Shown one piece after another: positions 53,081 to 63,392 of a stretch of 64,000 nucleotides of DNA. Source of the DNA: Pantoea sp. SOD02. GTDB lineage: Bacteria; Pseudomonadota; Gammaproteobacteria; Enterobacterales; Enterobacteriaceae. Made by a program: the position numbers and the translations under genes. The stretch spans positions 1,922,001 through 1,986,000 of the forward strand of contig NZ_CP102604.1 in assembly GCF_024707505.1 (NCBI RefSeq). Direction: 5' to 3'. Positions within the stretch are counted from its first letter, which is position 1, and every line of letters starts with the position of its first letter. The notes below the pieces were generated by a model. That model worked only from the letters and a program-made list of their open reading frames with translations, was not told where the DNA came from and did no database searches.

Positions 53081-54403
53081 CTAACTGTGAAAGCGATTTT
53101 CCGGCTTTACTAAGCCTAAACGATCGCGCAGCGTACCCGGCTGATAGTCGTTGCGGAAGACGCCCGCGTCCTGCAGGCGCGGTACAACCTGTTCGAGGAA
53201 GCGATCTTCGTTCTCATCAATGTAGGTGGGCAAAATGACAAAACCATCGCAGGCCTGATGCTGATACCAGTCAATCATCTGCTGCGCAATGCTATCCGCT
53301 GTGCCGGTCGGCGCCGGGAAAGACAAGCTTTCCGCGTAGCGTTTCGCCATCTCACCCAGCGTCAGGTTCTGCTCAATGGCGCTGGCAATCACGTACTGGA
53401 AACGGCCTTTACTGCCGGTGATCTTTTCACGCAGATCCGGCACCGGACCGTCAATCGGATACTGCGACAAATCGATATTCATGCTGGCCGAGACAAAGCT
53501 CAGGCCCGATTCCACGGTAATCAATGATTTTAGGTATTCCGCACGCTCCTCGGCATCGCGCTGCGTGGTGCCGACAATCGGCACCATGCCAGGCAGAATG
53601 CGCAGTTGATCGGGCTGACGCTGATACTGCAGCGCACGCTGTTTCAGGGTTTGATAGAACTGCTGCGCGCGTTCCCGATTGGGTTGCACCACAAACAGCA
53701 CTTCCGCCTGTTGCGCCGCCAGATCGATAAAGGCCTCCGAGACGCCAGCCTGAATCACCACCGGATGCCCTTGCGGCGGGCGCGGCAGGTTCAGCGGGCC
53801 CTGCACGTCGAAAGATTCACCCTGATGATCAAGTCGATGGAAGCGCGATGCATCGGCAAAGTGCGCCTGGGCTTTATCCAGAATCAGCGCGTCCTCTTCA
53901 AAGCTGTCCCACAGCGCTTTCATGACGTCGATAAATTCGGCCGCGCGGCGATAGCGATCCTCATGGCTGAAGTGTTCGCTGCGACCAAAGTTGCGCGCTT
54001 CGGCGTGGCTCAGCGAGGTAACCACGTTCCACGCCGCGCGCCCGCCGCTGATATGGTCGATGTTGGCCAACTGACGCGCGGTGGTATACGGCACCGAATA
54101 GGAAGAGGAAACCGTGCCGCCGAGTCCGATGTGGTCAGTCACCGCCGCCAGCGCGGCTAATAATGTTAAGGGTTCAGACCAGCCAACCTGACGATGCTGC
54201 ACGGTGTGTGCCAGATGACCGCCATAAACATCATCAATCGCCAGCTTGTCAGCGACAAAAATCATGTCCAGCTTTGCGGCTTCGGCGCGCTGGGCGATTT
54301 TGCGATACAGCGGCCAGCTGCTGCCACCGGTCGCAGCCGAATCGGGATGACGCCAGCCGCCCTGATGAATACCGGAGTCGAGGTAGAGCGCCAGATTCAT
54401 CAT
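53081..54403 (-). CDS. FMN-dependent LLM-class monooxygenase (NtaA/SnaA/DszA type)
   Basis: 440 residues, bacterial-luciferase-like barrel. Family blocks: MIFVADKLAIDDVYGG, LGGTVSSSYSVPYTTARQLANIDHISGGRAAWNVVTS (residues ~95-130), NFGR and RPPQGHPVVIQAGVSEAF. Members use reduced FMN to cleave C-S or C-N bonds in compounds such as dibenzothiophene sulfone, EDTA-like chelators and methionine derivatives. It is coupled (ATGA overlap) to an SsuA-like binding protein, pointing to an organosulfur substrate (inference). Confidence 0.9.
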   Translation of the reverse strand: MMNLALYLDSGIHQGGWRHPDSAATGGSSWPLYRKIAQRAEAAKLDMIFVADKLAIDDVYGGHLAHTVQHRQVGWSEPLTLLAALAAVTDHIGLGGTVSSSYSVPYTTARQLANIDHISGGRAAWNVVTSLSHAEARNFGRSEHFSHEDRYRRAAEFIDVMKALWDSFEEDALILDKAQAHFADASRFHRLDHQGESFDVQGPLNLPRPPQGHPVVIQAGVSEAFIDLAAQQAEVLFVVQPNRERAQQFYQTLKQRALQYQRQPDQLRILPGMVPIVGTTQRDAEERAEYLKSLITVESGLSFVSASMNIDLSQYPIDGPVPDLREKITGSKGRFQYVIASAIEQNLTLGEMAKRYAESLSFPAPTGTADSIAQQMIDWYQHQACDGFVILPTYIDENEDRFLEQVVPRLQDAGVFRNDYQPGTLRDRLGLVKPENRFHS

Positions 54404-55329
54404 GGTTTGGCGGCCCCGTTGGCGTTAAAGAAGGAGGCATCCACCAGTTTGTCGGCTTTTAAGCCGGGTTTGATCAGGCCGCCGCGGGTAAAGGTATCAA
54501 TCGCCAGTTGCTGGCGTTTTTCCACCAAGGCGTAATCTTCTACCGGCGCGTTGTTTTCACGCTGTACTTTGCTCAGCGCAACCGCATCTGGCAGACGCAG
54601 CAGTTTGGCGATCTCGCTGGCGTACGCTTGTGGATGCGCCACGCCCCAAGCGCGTGCGCGGATCAGGCGCTGACGGAAGTCTGCGAGCTGCTCTCGCTTG
54701 CTGGCGATGGCGCTATCGGTCGCCACCAGATAGTTTGAAACCGGAGAGTTTTTGCCATCGATGGCGATACGATCGCCGGATTGCGCCACGGCAAATGACA
54801 CATAGGGTTCCCAGGTTGCCACCGCATCCACCGCGCCATTATCCAGCGCCAGCGTTGCTTCCGACGGCGTAGTAAAGACAAAATTGACGCTGTCGTCTGG
54901 CAAACCCGCTTCGTGCAGCGCATTCAGCACCATATTTTGTCCGGACGATCCTTTTACCGTCGCCACTTTTTTACCTTTTAAGTCGGCGATGCTGTGCAAG
55001 GCGCTGTTGTTTTTCACCCCGATGGCATTGCCGAGATATTGCGATGCCTGAATGGCGCGGATCTGCGCGCCCGCCGCCACGGCAAATGACAGCGGACCAT
55101 CGCCGACCAATCCGGCATCCAGATGCTGGGAATTGAGCGACTCCAGCAGTGGCGCAGCGTTGGGGAACTCATACCATTTGATTTCATATGGCACATTGTT
55201 GAGCTCGCCGGCGGCGGACATCACCGCGCGAGCATTACCTTTTTGATCGCCAACGATCAGTTCGTTGCTGGCAGCCTGTGAAGTCACCGTGAGGAGCAAC
55301 AATGAGCAAGCTAATAAAGTGATTTTCAT
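54400..55329 (-). CDS. SsuA-like substrate-binding protein (aliphatic sulfonate type)
   Basis: 309 residues with a signal peptide (LLACSLLLLTVTSQA region). Blocks: VGDQKGNARAVMSAAGELNN, YEFPNAAPLLESLNSQHLDAG, LVGDGPLSFAVAAGAQI, LKGKKVATVKGSSGQN and GAVDAVATWEPY. It is first gene of a two-gene operon with the LLM monooxygenase. No permease or ATPase is adjacent, the same situation as its paralogue at 3041-3973. Confidence 0.88.
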   Translation of the reverse strand: MKITLLACSLLLLTVTSQAASNELIVGDQKGNARAVMSAAGELNNVPYEIKWYEFPNAAPLLESLNSQHLDAGLVGDGPLSFAVAAGAQIRAIQASQYLGNAIGVKNNSALHSIADLKGKKVATVKGSSGQNMVLNALHEAGLPDDSVNFVFTTPSEATLALDNGAVDAVATWEPYVSFAVAQSGDRIAIDGKNSPVSNYLVATDSAIASKREQLADFRQRLIRARAWGVAHPQAYASEIAKLLRLPDAVALSKVQRENNAPVEDYALVEKRQQLAIDTFTRGGLIKPGLKADKLVDASFFNANGAAKP

Positions 55330-55696
55330 AACGTTTCCCGGGTAAAAAGAAAACAGCGTAAGTTTTCAACTACAGCGGGCGTAGTAATAAATCCGCACAA
55401 GGTTATGTCTCAGGCGCAAAAGCCAGCAAATCGCGTACTCTCGCCATTTCCCGTTATCAAAAAATGCGAATTTTCCTGACTAATGATTAATTCTCTCAAC
55501 GAAAATGAAACGTGATTTCAGTCACGCATTGAGCGAGGCGGTAGCTGGCAGCCATTAGCCAAACTACATTCATTAGCGGAGCTAACGACACACCTCGCAA
55601 CGGGTTTTTACTAAACGGTAACGTACGTTAAAATTCTGTTGATTTTATGTGGGGTTATTTTTGAGGTTTTTCGATGAAAATGGTTGAGGGATTAGC
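55330..55696. other. divergent promoter region of the sulfonate operon and gcd
   Basis: 367 bp. It contains an overlapping KdgR-like/CRP-like motif at 55506-55526 and a 12-bp perfect palindrome TAACGTACGTTA (55619-55630). No gene is seen. Confidence 0.7.
55506..55526. promoter_or_regulatory. overlapping KdgR-like and CRP-like sequence upstream of gcd
   Basis: TGAAACGTGATTTCA has one mismatch to the KdgR core; CGTGA-N6-TCACG (55511-55526) is a symmetric CRP-like site with outer-base mismatches. Regulation of gcd by CRP is known in E. coli; binding here is a prediction. Confidence 0.4.
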
Positions 55697-58057
55697 ATGG
55701 TTAACAAACTAACCAGTATCGTGCTCGCGATTCTGGCGATTGCCTTGCTGTACATGGGCGGCAAGCTGTTAATGCTGGGTGGCAGCGCCTTCTATGCGCT
55801 GATGGCGGTGGGCTTACTTATTACCGCAATTTTACTGTTCCGCAACCAGCGCAGCGCGCTGGCGCTGTATGCGGTGCTGATGTGGATTACGCTCGCCTGG
55901 ATTATCTGGGAAGTGGGCTTTGATAAATGGCAGTGGATCCCACGCGGTGACCTGTTCGGTGTGATCGGCCTGTGGCTGGCGATGCCGTGGGTGGTGAAAC
56001 CGCTGTATCGCGGCGAACGCCGTTTCCACGGCTTCCTCGGCGGCACCGTGATTATCATGATTGTGGTGGTGATTGGTCTGTGCTTCTACGATCCGATTCC
56101 GCAGCAAGGCACCATCAGCAATGCCCGCGAACAGAACAGCGAGCAGGGCGCTGCTAACGACTGGACCGCGTACGGTGGTTCGTCTGACGGCCTGCGTTTC
56201 TCATCGCTGAATCAGATCAGCAAAGAGAACGTCAAAAACCTCGAAGTTGCCTGGACTTATCATACTGGCGATCTGCGTCAGGATGCGGATGCTACCGAAT
56301 ACACCTTCGAAGCCACGCCGCTGAAAGCCAACGGCATGCTGTACTTCTGTACGCCGCATAACGAAGTGCACGCGCTTGATCCGGAAACCGGCGCGGTGAA
56401 GTGGAAATTCACGCCGAATAAAGATCGCTCTTACCTGCAGCAGCATCAAACCTGTCGCGGCGTAAGCTACTACGAAGAAACCCCGGTTGCCGCGCAGGAT
56501 AGCGCAGCGAATCCGGCTATCTGCCGTAAGCGTATCTTTAACGCCACCACCGATGCGCAGCTGATTGCGCTGGATGCCGATACCGGTAAACCGTGTGCTG
56601 ATTTCGGTCAGAACGGTGTGGTTGATCTGCACGCCAATATGGGTGAAGTGCGTCCACATGCGCTGATGCAAACTGCTGCACCGCTGGTCGCGGGCAAGCT
56701 GGTGATCGTTGGCGGTTCCGTGATGGATAACGGCTTCAACAGCGGCAACCCGTCAGGCGTGATTCGTGCGTATGACGTGCAAAGCGGTCGTCTGGTGTGG
56801 AATTTTGATCCGGCCAACCCGGAAAACACCGCACCAATCGCTGCCGGTCAAAACTACCCGCAGGACACGCCAGTGGCGTGGGGCACGCTGAGTGCTGACC
56901 TGAAAAACGGCGTGGTATACGTACCGTTTGGTAACGCTTCACCGGATGAAGTGGGCATTGAACGCGATCCGAACAGCAACACCGAGAAGTTCCGCGATGC
57001 GCTGGTGGCGCTGGATCTGCAAACCGGTGCGTTCAAATGGCGCTATCAGAGCTCCAACCACGATTTGTGGGACCGCGATAATCCGTCACAGCCTTCGCTG
57101 GTGGACATCGATTATCAAGGCCAGAAGCAGCCTGTGGTGATCCTGCCGACCAAAACCGGCAACCTGTTTGTGCTGAACCGTCTTACCGGCCAGCCGGTGT
57201 ATCCGGTAAATCAGGTGAAGGTCTCCACTGAAGGTGGCGTCGCAGGCGAGAAATTTGCGGCAACCCAGCCGGTTTCCAGCCTGAACTTCATCCCGCAGCC
57301 GTTGACTGAGAAGTCAATGTGGGGCATCACGCCGTTTGACCAGATGTCATGCCGCATGGATTTCCGAAGCTTGCGCTATGATGGCAATCCGTGGACGCCA
57401 GCAACTGAAGGTGGTTCGCTCATCTTCCCTGGCAACATTGGTGTGTTCAACTGGGGTTCTGTTGCCGTCGATCCGCAGCGTCAAATGCTGATTGCCGCGC
57501 CAGTACGTCTGGCTTACAAGTACAACCTGATCAAACGCAGCGAGCAGACCGCCACTGAGCGCCTGTTCACCAAAGATGGCACGCCATACTGGAATGAAAA
57601 CTTCCACGGTGATTACGCGATTCATATCCAGCAGATGGCCTCTGGCCTCGGTATTCCATGCGTTGCGCCACCTTGGGGCCGCATGGTGGGCGTGGATCTG
57701 AAGACCGGTAAAACCGAATGGCTGCGTCGCGTCGGCGTCACCAAAAACCTGAAGACCAGCTTCCTGCCTGGCCGCTTCCCAATCGGTTTCCCGATGGGCA
57801 TGGTGGCGCACGGTGGTCCATTGCTGACTGCGGGTGATTTGGTGTTCCACGGTGCAACCGCGGATAACTTCTTCCGCGCCTACGACAGCACCACCGGCGA
57901 ACTGCTGTGGCAAACCGAGCTGAGTGCCGGTGCGCAAGCCACGCCGTCTACCTTTATGGGCAAAGACGGTAAGCAGTACGTGGTGATTGCAGCAGGCGGT
58001 CACGGTTCGCTCGGCACCCAAGCGGGTGACAGCGTTGTGGCATTTCGTTTGAAGTAA
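55697..58057 (+). CDS. gcd: membrane-bound PQQ glucose dehydrogenase
   Basis: 786 residues (796 in E. coli). Five N-terminal membrane helices (to about residue 140) anchor an eight-bladed PQQ propeller facing the periplasm. Motifs: NDWTAYGGSSDGLRFSSL, TYHTGD, SSNHDLWDRDNPSQPSLVD and the last tryptophan-docking blades with AAGGHGSLGTQAGDSVVAF. It oxidises glucose to gluconolactone, feeding electrons to ubiquinone. The cofactor is made by the pqq operon 45 kb upstream. Confidence 0.96.
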   Translation: MVNKLTSIVLAILAIALLYMGGKLLMLGGSAFYALMAVGLLITAILLFRNQRSALALYAVLMWITLAWIIWEVGFDKWQWIPRGDLFGVIGLWLAMPWVVKPLYRGERRFHGFLGGTVIIMIVVVIGLCFYDPIPQQGTISNAREQNSEQGAANDWTAYGGSSDGLRFSSLNQISKENVKNLEVAWTYHTGDLRQDADATEYTFEATPLKANGMLYFCTPHNEVHALDPETGAVKWKFTPNKDRSYLQQHQTCRGVSYYEETPVAAQDSAANPAICRKRIFNATTDAQLIALDADTGKPCADFGQNGVVDLHANMGEVRPHALMQTAAPLVAGKLVIVGGSVMDNGFNSGNPSGVIRAYDVQSGRLVWNFDPANPENTAPIAAGQNYPQDTPVAWGTLSADLKNGVVYVPFGNASPDEVGIERDPNSNTEKFRDALVALDLQTGAFKWRYQSSNHDLWDRDNPSQPSLVDIDYQGQKQPVVILPTKTGNLFVLNRLTGQPVYPVNQVKVSTEGGVAGEKFAATQPVSSLNFIPQPLTEKSMWGITPFDQMSCRMDFRSLRYDGNPWTPATEGGSLIFPGNIGVFNWGSVAVDPQRQMLIAAPVRLAYKYNLIKRSEQTATERLFTKDGTPYWNENFHGDYAIHIQQMASGLGIPCVAPPWGRMVGVDLKTGKTEWLRRVGVTKNLKTSFLPGRFPIGFPMGMVAHGGPLLTAGDLVFHGATADNFFRAYDSTTGELLWQTELSAGAQATPSTFMGKDGKQYVVIAAGGHGSLGTQAGDSVVAFRLK

Positions 58058-58074
58058 TCGCAACAAAATAGATC

Positions 58075-58099
58075 AAGGCGCCCGTTGTGGCGCCTTTTA
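58075..58099 (+). terminator. intrinsic terminator after gcd
   Basis: AAGGCGCC, loop CGTTGT, GGCGCCTT, then TTAT. Confidence 0.8.
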
Positions 58100-58155
58100 T
58101 GTTTTCATCAGGTTATATTGAGCCTCTGTGCGAGACGCCACTGATAAGGAATTGT

Positions 58156-58794
58156 ATGACCATCGCCTGCCTGCATACCGCCGCCAGTAATATCGCTATT
58201 TTCGATGACGCTGCGCGCTCATTGGCCCTCCATAATCCCCTTAGCCATATTGTTATGCCGCATTTGCTGGCGGAAGCCGAGCTGACAGGTGGCATGACAG
58301 CGCCGCAACAGCACAAGCTGGAACAGTTGTTACACAGCCTGATGCCATGGTTCGACGCGATTCTGATTACCTGCTCGACGCTGGGCCCGGTTGCCGATGG
58401 TTTTCACGCTGAAGGGCATGATTGCCCGGTTTATCGCACCGATCGCATGCTGGCCGATGCGGTGCACCGTTTGCCGGGAAAATCGCTGGTGCTGTGTGCG
58501 GCAGAATCCACGCTAGCGGCGACGCGCGCGCTGTTTTGCCCAGCGACGCTGCCGGTTGAACAGCATCCTGACGTGCAGCTGATTTCTGGCGCCTGGGCGG
58601 CGTTTAAAGCTGGCCAGCAGGATGTGTATTTGCAGATGATTGCGCAAGCGGTGGCAGAAGGTAAACAGCAGGGCGCGGATCACGTGGCGCTGGCCCAGGT
58701 CTCGATGGCGGCTGCGGCAAAGCTTTTTAGCCCCGGTAGTCAGCCATTAACCAGCCCGCAGCTGGCGTTGAAGGTTGTAAGTCATATTTCGTAG
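58156..58794 (+). CDS. Asp/Glu/hydantoin racemase-family protein
   Basis: 212 residues from the ATG at 58156 (AAGGA upstream). Two Cys positions typical of the family are visible: ITCSTLGP near residue 76 and Ala/Cys in LVLCAAESTLAA near 118. The final motif VALAQVSMAAAA is also familiar. The family includes racemases, maleate isomerases and ring-opening enzymes. The TAG stop is supplied by the GTAGGG end of the adjacent repeat. Substrate unknown. Confidence 0.82.
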   Translation: MTIACLHTAASNIAIFDDAARSLALHNPLSHIVMPHLLAEAELTGGMTAPQQHKLEQLLHSLMPWFDAILITCSTLGPVADGFHAEGHDCPVYRTDRMLADAVHRLPGKSLVLCAAESTLAATRALFCPATLPVEQHPDVQLISGAWAAFKAGQQDVYLQMIAQAVAEGKQQGADHVALAQVSMAAAAKLFSPGSQPLTSPQLALKVVSHIS

Positions 58795-58846
58795 GGGGCG
58801 CATTTATGCGCACCTGGCTTGAGGTCGCCATAAATGGCGACCCTAC
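58791..58846. repeat. composite GTAGGG palindromic repeat
   Basis: GTGCGCAT-type unit 58791-58814 facing a GTCGCCAT-type unit 58823-58846, GTAGGG at the left end and CCCTAC at the right. The left end overlaps the stop codon of the racemase gene. Confidence 0.9.
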
Positions 58847-59070
58847 AGCTTACCTGTAAATAATAATCATTTGCATTAATGCTTATTACTCATTATCTTT
58901 AGCAACACTTTGTAACCTATCGCGATTTAACCACTATAAATCCTCAATCAAAGAGGACGCTTTTCTGCTGCCGCTTTTCAGGATCGCTCTTTTCATTTTC
59001 CTGACATACGCCCACTTCTGCGATTTGGTAGACTTAAAACTGAGAATGAACGTTCACTACAGGATTATTC

Positions 59071-60213
59071 ATGAAGAATTTTCAGCGCACGGCCATCGCC
59101 GGGCTGGTGTTATTGCTCGCCGCCTGTGACCAGAACAGCGCCCCGCCAGCGGGCGAGATGACCACCGAAGTCGGCGTGAAAACGCTGCAAACCGAGCCGG
59201 TGACGCTCGATAGCCAGCTCACCGGACGTGTAGTGGGCAGCATGGTGTCGGAAGTGCGTCCGCAGGTGGACGGCATCATCCAGAAACGCCTGTTTACTGA
59301 AGGCGATGAGGTCAAGGCTGGTCAGGTGCTTTATCAAATTGATGCGGCCAGCTATCAGGCCAGTTACGATCAGGCCGTTGCGCAGTTGAAAAATGCGCAG
59401 GCGTTAGTCAAAAGCAGCCAGTTAAAATCCGCGCGTTACAGCGCGCTGGTGAAAGAGAACGGCGTGTCGCGCCAGGATGCCGACGATGCGCTGGCAACCT
59501 ATCAACAAAACGTGGCGTCGGTTGATCAATATCGTGCCGCCGTCGAAAGCGCCCGCATCAACCTCAACTACACGCAAATCAAAGCGCCGATTTCAGGCCG
59601 CATCGGCATCTCGTCGGTAACGCCGGGCGCGCTGGTGACCTCAGCGCAAACCACCGCGCTAGCGACCATTCGCGCGCTCGATCCGATCTATGTCGATCTC
59701 ACGCAATCCAGCGTGCAACTGCTGAAACTGAAACGTCAGCAGGCTTCTTTACAGCAGAGCGGCGATGTGGTGCCGGTGACAGTAAAACTGGAAGACGGCA
59801 GCAATTATGATCATCCCGGCAAGCTGGAGCTGACCGAAGTAGCGGTTGATGAAGCCACCGGAACCGTCACGCTGCGCGCGATCTTCCCCAATCCTCAGCA
59901 TGAATTATTGCCGGGCATGTATGTGCGCGCCAGCGTCACCAACGGGGTTAAAAACGATGCGATTCTGGCCCCGCAGCAGGGCATCACGCGTGATGCCAAA
60001 GGCAACGCCACGGCGCTGGTGGTGGATAAAGAGAACAAAGTGCAGAGCCGGGAAGTGGTGACCGATCGGGTTATCGGCAACACCTGGCTGGTGACCAGCG
60101 GTTTGAACAGCGGCGACAAGCTGATTGTTGAAGGCACCGCCAAAGTGCAGGCCGGGATGACGGTGAAAGCAGTTGAAGTGACGCCGAACAGCGCCAGCAG
60201 CGGAGGCCAGTAA
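59071..60213 (+). CDS. RND efflux periplasmic adaptor lipoprotein (AcrA/MexA type)
   Basis: 380 residues. The lipobox LLAAC gives lipidation at Cys19. Then the lipoyl/hairpin domains (VRPQVDGIIQKRLFTEGDEVKAGQVLYQID; about residues 65-95), a coiled-coil hairpin, and the IKAPISGRIGISSVTPGALV return strand. It links the RND pump to the outer membrane channel. First gene of a three-gene operon; no local regulator is in the window. Confidence 0.94.
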   Translation: MKNFQRTAIAGLVLLLAACDQNSAPPAGEMTTEVGVKTLQTEPVTLDSQLTGRVVGSMVSEVRPQVDGIIQKRLFTEGDEVKAGQVLYQIDAASYQASYDQAVAQLKNAQALVKSSQLKSARYSALVKENGVSRQDADDALATYQQNVASVDQYRAAVESARINLNYTQIKAPISGRIGISSVTPGALVTSAQTTALATIRALDPIYVDLTQSSVQLLKLKRQQASLQQSGDVVPVTVKLEDGSNYDHPGKLELTEVAVDEATGTVTLRAIFPNPQHELLPGMYVRASVTNGVKNDAILAPQQGITRDAKGNATALVVDKENKVQSREVVTDRVIGNTWLVTSGLNSGDKLIVEGTAKVQAGMTVKAVEVTPNSASSGGQ

Positions 60214-60215
60214 TT

Positions 60216-63200
60216 ATGTTGGCTCAGTTCTTTATCCGCCGCCCGGTATTCGCCTGGGTGATCGCCATCTGCATCATGATGTTCGGCGTGCTCAGCATTA
60301 AAAGTCTGCCGATTGCGCAGTATCCCGACGTCGCGCCGCCGCAGATCAGTATTCAGGCCACTTACACCGGTGCATCGGCGGAAACGCTGGAAAGCAGCGT
60401 CACGCAGGTGATCGAGCAGCAGCTCACCGGCATCGACGGCTTGCTCTATTTCGATTCCACCAGCACCGCTTCAACCGGCCAGGTTAAAATCAACGTCACC
60501 TTCCAGCAGGGCACCGATCCGGACATTGCGCAGGTGCAGGTGCAGAACAAAGTGCAGCAGGCCGAAAGCCGCTTGCCGACGTCCGTCACCACGCAAGGCG
60601 TGACGGTAGAGAAGGCGCAAAGCGACTTCCTGCTGATTCTGGCGCTGTACGATAAAACCAACAAAAGTACTTCAGCCGATGTAGCGGACTACATGGTCAG
60701 CAACATGGAAGACTCGCTGGCGCGCGTGCCGGGCGTCGGCAGCGTAGAGGTGTTTGGTGCCGAATACGCCATGCGCATCTGGCTCGATCCCGCCAAACTC
60801 GCCTCCTATTCGCTGATGCCTTCCGATGTCACAAGCGCGCTGGAGAGCCAGAATACCCAGGTTTCATCGGGTCAGCTAGGTGCGCAACCGGCCAGCAAAG
60901 AGCAGCAGCTGGTGGCGACCGTGCGCTCGCGTTCGCGTCTGCAAACGCCGGAACAGTTCCGCAATATCGTGCTGAAAAGCCAAAGCGACGGCTCGGTGGT
61001 GCATCTTAGCGATGTGGCACGCGTAGAAATGGGAGATGAGGATTACAGCGCCAACGTGCTGGCCAACGGTCATCCGGCTTCGGGGATTGCGGTGCAGCTA
61101 GCGTCCGGCGCCAATGCGCTGTCAACCGCTGAACAGGTGAAAGCCACCATCGACGAATTCCGCAGCAGCATGCCAGCGGGCTATGAAGTAGCGTATCCGC
61201 TCGACAGCACCGACTTCGTGAAAATCTCGATCGAAGAGGTGGTGAAAACCCTGATTGAGGCGGTGATTTTGGTGGTGATCGTGATGTTCGTGTTCCTGCA
61301 GAACATCCGCACCACGCTGATTCCGGCGATTGCCGTGCCGGTGGTGTTGCTCGGAACCTTTGGCGTGCTGTCGCTGTTCGGATACTCGATCAACACCTTA
61401 ACCATGTTCGGCATGGTGCTCGCCATCGGGCTGTTAGTGGATGATGCGATTGTGGTGGTGGAGAACGTTGAGCGCGTGATGCGCGAAGAGGGTTTACCGC
61501 CGCGTCAGGCCACCGAGAAATCGATGAAAGAGATCACCGGCGCGTTGATTGGTATCGCGCTGGTGCTGTCGGCGGTGTTCCTGCCGATGACCTTCTTCAG
61601 TGGCTCAACCGGCGTTATCTATCGTCAGTTCTCCATCACCATTGTTTCCTCGATGGTGCTGTCGGTGATTGTGGCGCTTACGCTGACGCCAGCGCTGTGC
61701 GCCACGCTGCTCAAACCGCATAACGAAGAAGGCGGCAAAAAGGGCTTTTTCGGCTGGTTTAATCGCAGCTACGAGCGCGTACAAGCGCGTTATCACAACG
61801 GCGTTGGTCACGTGCTGCACAGTTCGGTGCGCTATCTGCTGCTCTATGCGGTGCTGCTGATTGGTTGCGCGGTGATGTACATGCGTTTGCCGACCGGCTT
61901 CCTGCCGACTGAAGATCAGGGCTACATCATGGTGCAATATCAGCTGGCACCGGGCGCGACGGAAAACCGTACCAGCGAGGTTCGTCGTCAGGTACAGGAA
62001 TACTTTGCCACTAAAGAAAAAGACAACGTCAACGTCAGCATGCTGGTGAACGGCTTCAGCTTTGCCGGCAGCGGCCAGAACGCCGGGATTGGCTTTATCT
62101 CGCTGAAGAACTGGAGCGAGCGAAAAGGTACAGAAAACAGTGCCGATGCGATTGCCGCACGTGCCATGGCGAGCCTGGCCAGCATTCGTGATGCGCAGAT
62201 CTTCGTGCTGTCGCCACCGTCGGTGTCCGGTTTAGGGCAGTCGGACGGATTCACCTTTGAGCTGCAGGCGCGTGGCACCACCGGGCGAGACCAGTTACTG
62301 AAGATGCGCAATCAACTGATTGCTGAAGCCAATCAGGATCCGCTGCTCAGTGCGGTGCGTGCCAACACCTTGCCGGATTTACCGCAGCTGCAGGTCAATA
62401 TCGACGATGAAAAAGCGCAGTCGCTGGGGCTCACCATCAGCGACATCAACGACACGCTCAGTGCGGCGATTGGCGGCAGCTACATTAACGACTTCACCGA
62501 TCGTGGCCGAGTGAAAAAGGTCTATATGCAGGGCGATCAGCAATTCCGCAGCAAGCCGGAAGATATCGATCACTGGTACGTGCGCGGCAGCGATAGTAAC
62601 AGCAATACCACCATGGTGCCGTTTGCGTCGTTTGCCTCGTCCGAATGGGCGTACGGCCCGGATGTGCTGTCACGCTATAACGGCCTGGCCTCCTACGAAA
62701 TCGAAGGTTCGGCGGCGGCAGGCAAGAGTTCCGGGGATGCGATTAGCGCGATGGAAAAACTGGCGGCGAAGCTACCGGCGGGCACCACTTTTGCGTGGAG
62801 CGGCTTGTCCTATCAGGAAAAACTCTCCGGCAACCAGGCGATGTCGCTGTATGGCATCTCGCTGATTGTGGTGTTCCTGTGTCTGGCGGCGTTGTATGAA
62901 AGCTGGTCGGTACCGTTCTCGGTGATGATGGTGGTGCCGCTCGGCGTGATCGGTTCGTTGCTGGCGATCAGCCTGCGCGGACTGGAAAACGACGTCTATT
63001 TCCAGGTGGCGCTGTTAACCATCATTGGCTTGTCGGCGAAGAACGCGATTCTGATTGTTGAGTTCGCCGAAGACAATTACCGCAAAGGGGAAAACCTGGT
63101 GAAGGCGGCGACGCACGCGGCATCGATGCGCCTGCGCCCCATCATCATGACCTCGCTGGCATTTACCGCTGGCGTATTTCCGCTGGCGATTTCCACTGGC

Positions 63201-63392
63201 GCGGGCGCCAACAGCCGCATTGCGATTGGTACCGGCATTATTGGCGGCACGCTGACCGCTACCTTACTGGCGATCTTCTTTGTTCCGCTGTTCTTTGTTC
63301 TGGTGCGTCGCGTCTTCCCGGCGATTCCGCATGACGATAATCATCAATCTGTGGCGAAGGCGGGGGGAATAACATGTCGGCAAAACTCTTAA
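60216..63392 (+). CDS. RND multidrug efflux pump (AcrB/MexB type)
   Basis: 1058 residues, 12 helices and two large periplasmic loops. Start MLAQFFIRRPVFAWVIAI is typical of HAE1 pumps. The proton-relay aspartates are in GLLVDDAIVVVENVERV, and the second half has the matching GLSAKNAILIVEFAED. It uses proton import to expel drugs, bile salts or plant phenolics. It is two bases after the adaptor gene and its end overlaps the channel gene. Confidence 0.96.
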   Translation: MLAQFFIRRPVFAWVIAICIMMFGVLSIKSLPIAQYPDVAPPQISIQATYTGASAETLESSVTQVIEQQLTGIDGLLYFDSTSTASTGQVKINVTFQQGTDPDIAQVQVQNKVQQAESRLPTSVTTQGVTVEKAQSDFLLILALYDKTNKSTSADVADYMVSNMEDSLARVPGVGSVEVFGAEYAMRIWLDPAKLASYSLMPSDVTSALESQNTQVSSGQLGAQPASKEQQLVATVRSRSRLQTPEQFRNIVLKSQSDGSVVHLSDVARVEMGDEDYSANVLANGHPASGIAVQLASGANALSTAEQVKATIDEFRSSMPAGYEVAYPLDSTDFVKISIEEVVKTLIEAVILVVIVMFVFLQNIRTTLIPAIAVPVVLLGTFGVLSLFGYSINTLTMFGMVLAIGLLVDDAIVVVENVERVMREEGLPPRQATEKSMKEITGALIGIALVLSAVFLPMTFFSGSTGVIYRQFSITIVSSMVLSVIVALTLTPALCATLLKPHNEEGGKKGFFGWFNRSYERVQARYHNGVGHVLHSSVRYLLLYAVLLIGCAVMYMRLPTGFLPTEDQGYIMVQYQLAPGATENRTSEVRRQVQEYFATKEKDNVNVSMLVNGFSFAGSGQNAGIGFISLKNWSERKGTENSADAIAARAMASLASIRDAQIFVLSPPSVSGLGQSDGFTFELQARGTTGRDQLLKMRNQLIAEANQDPLLSAVRANTLPDLPQLQVNIDDEKAQSLGLTISDINDTLSAAIGGSYINDFTDRGRVKKVYMQGDQQFRSKPEDIDHWYVRGSDSNSNTTMVPFASFASSEWAYGPDVLSRYNGLASYEIEGSAAAGKSSGDAISAMEKLAAKLPAGTTFAWSGLSYQEKLSGNQAMSLYGISLIVVFLCLAALYESWSVPFSVMMVVPLGVIGSLLAISLRGLENDVYFQVALLTIIGLSAKNAILIVEFAEDNYRKGENLVKAATHAASMRLRPIIMTSLAFTAGVFPLAISTGAGANSRIAIGTGIIGGTLTATLLAIFFVPLFFVLVRRVFPAIPHDDNHQSVAKAGGITCRQNS

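Noticed and set aside
55619..55630. 12-bp palindrome TAACGTACGTTA before gcd
   Set aside because: Perfect but short; no known regulator consensus matches and chance is plausible.
58859..58878. Possible Fur box before the RND operon
   Set aside because: AATAATAATCATTTGCATT matches only the central part of the consensus and is about 200 bp from the adaptor start; too weak to list.
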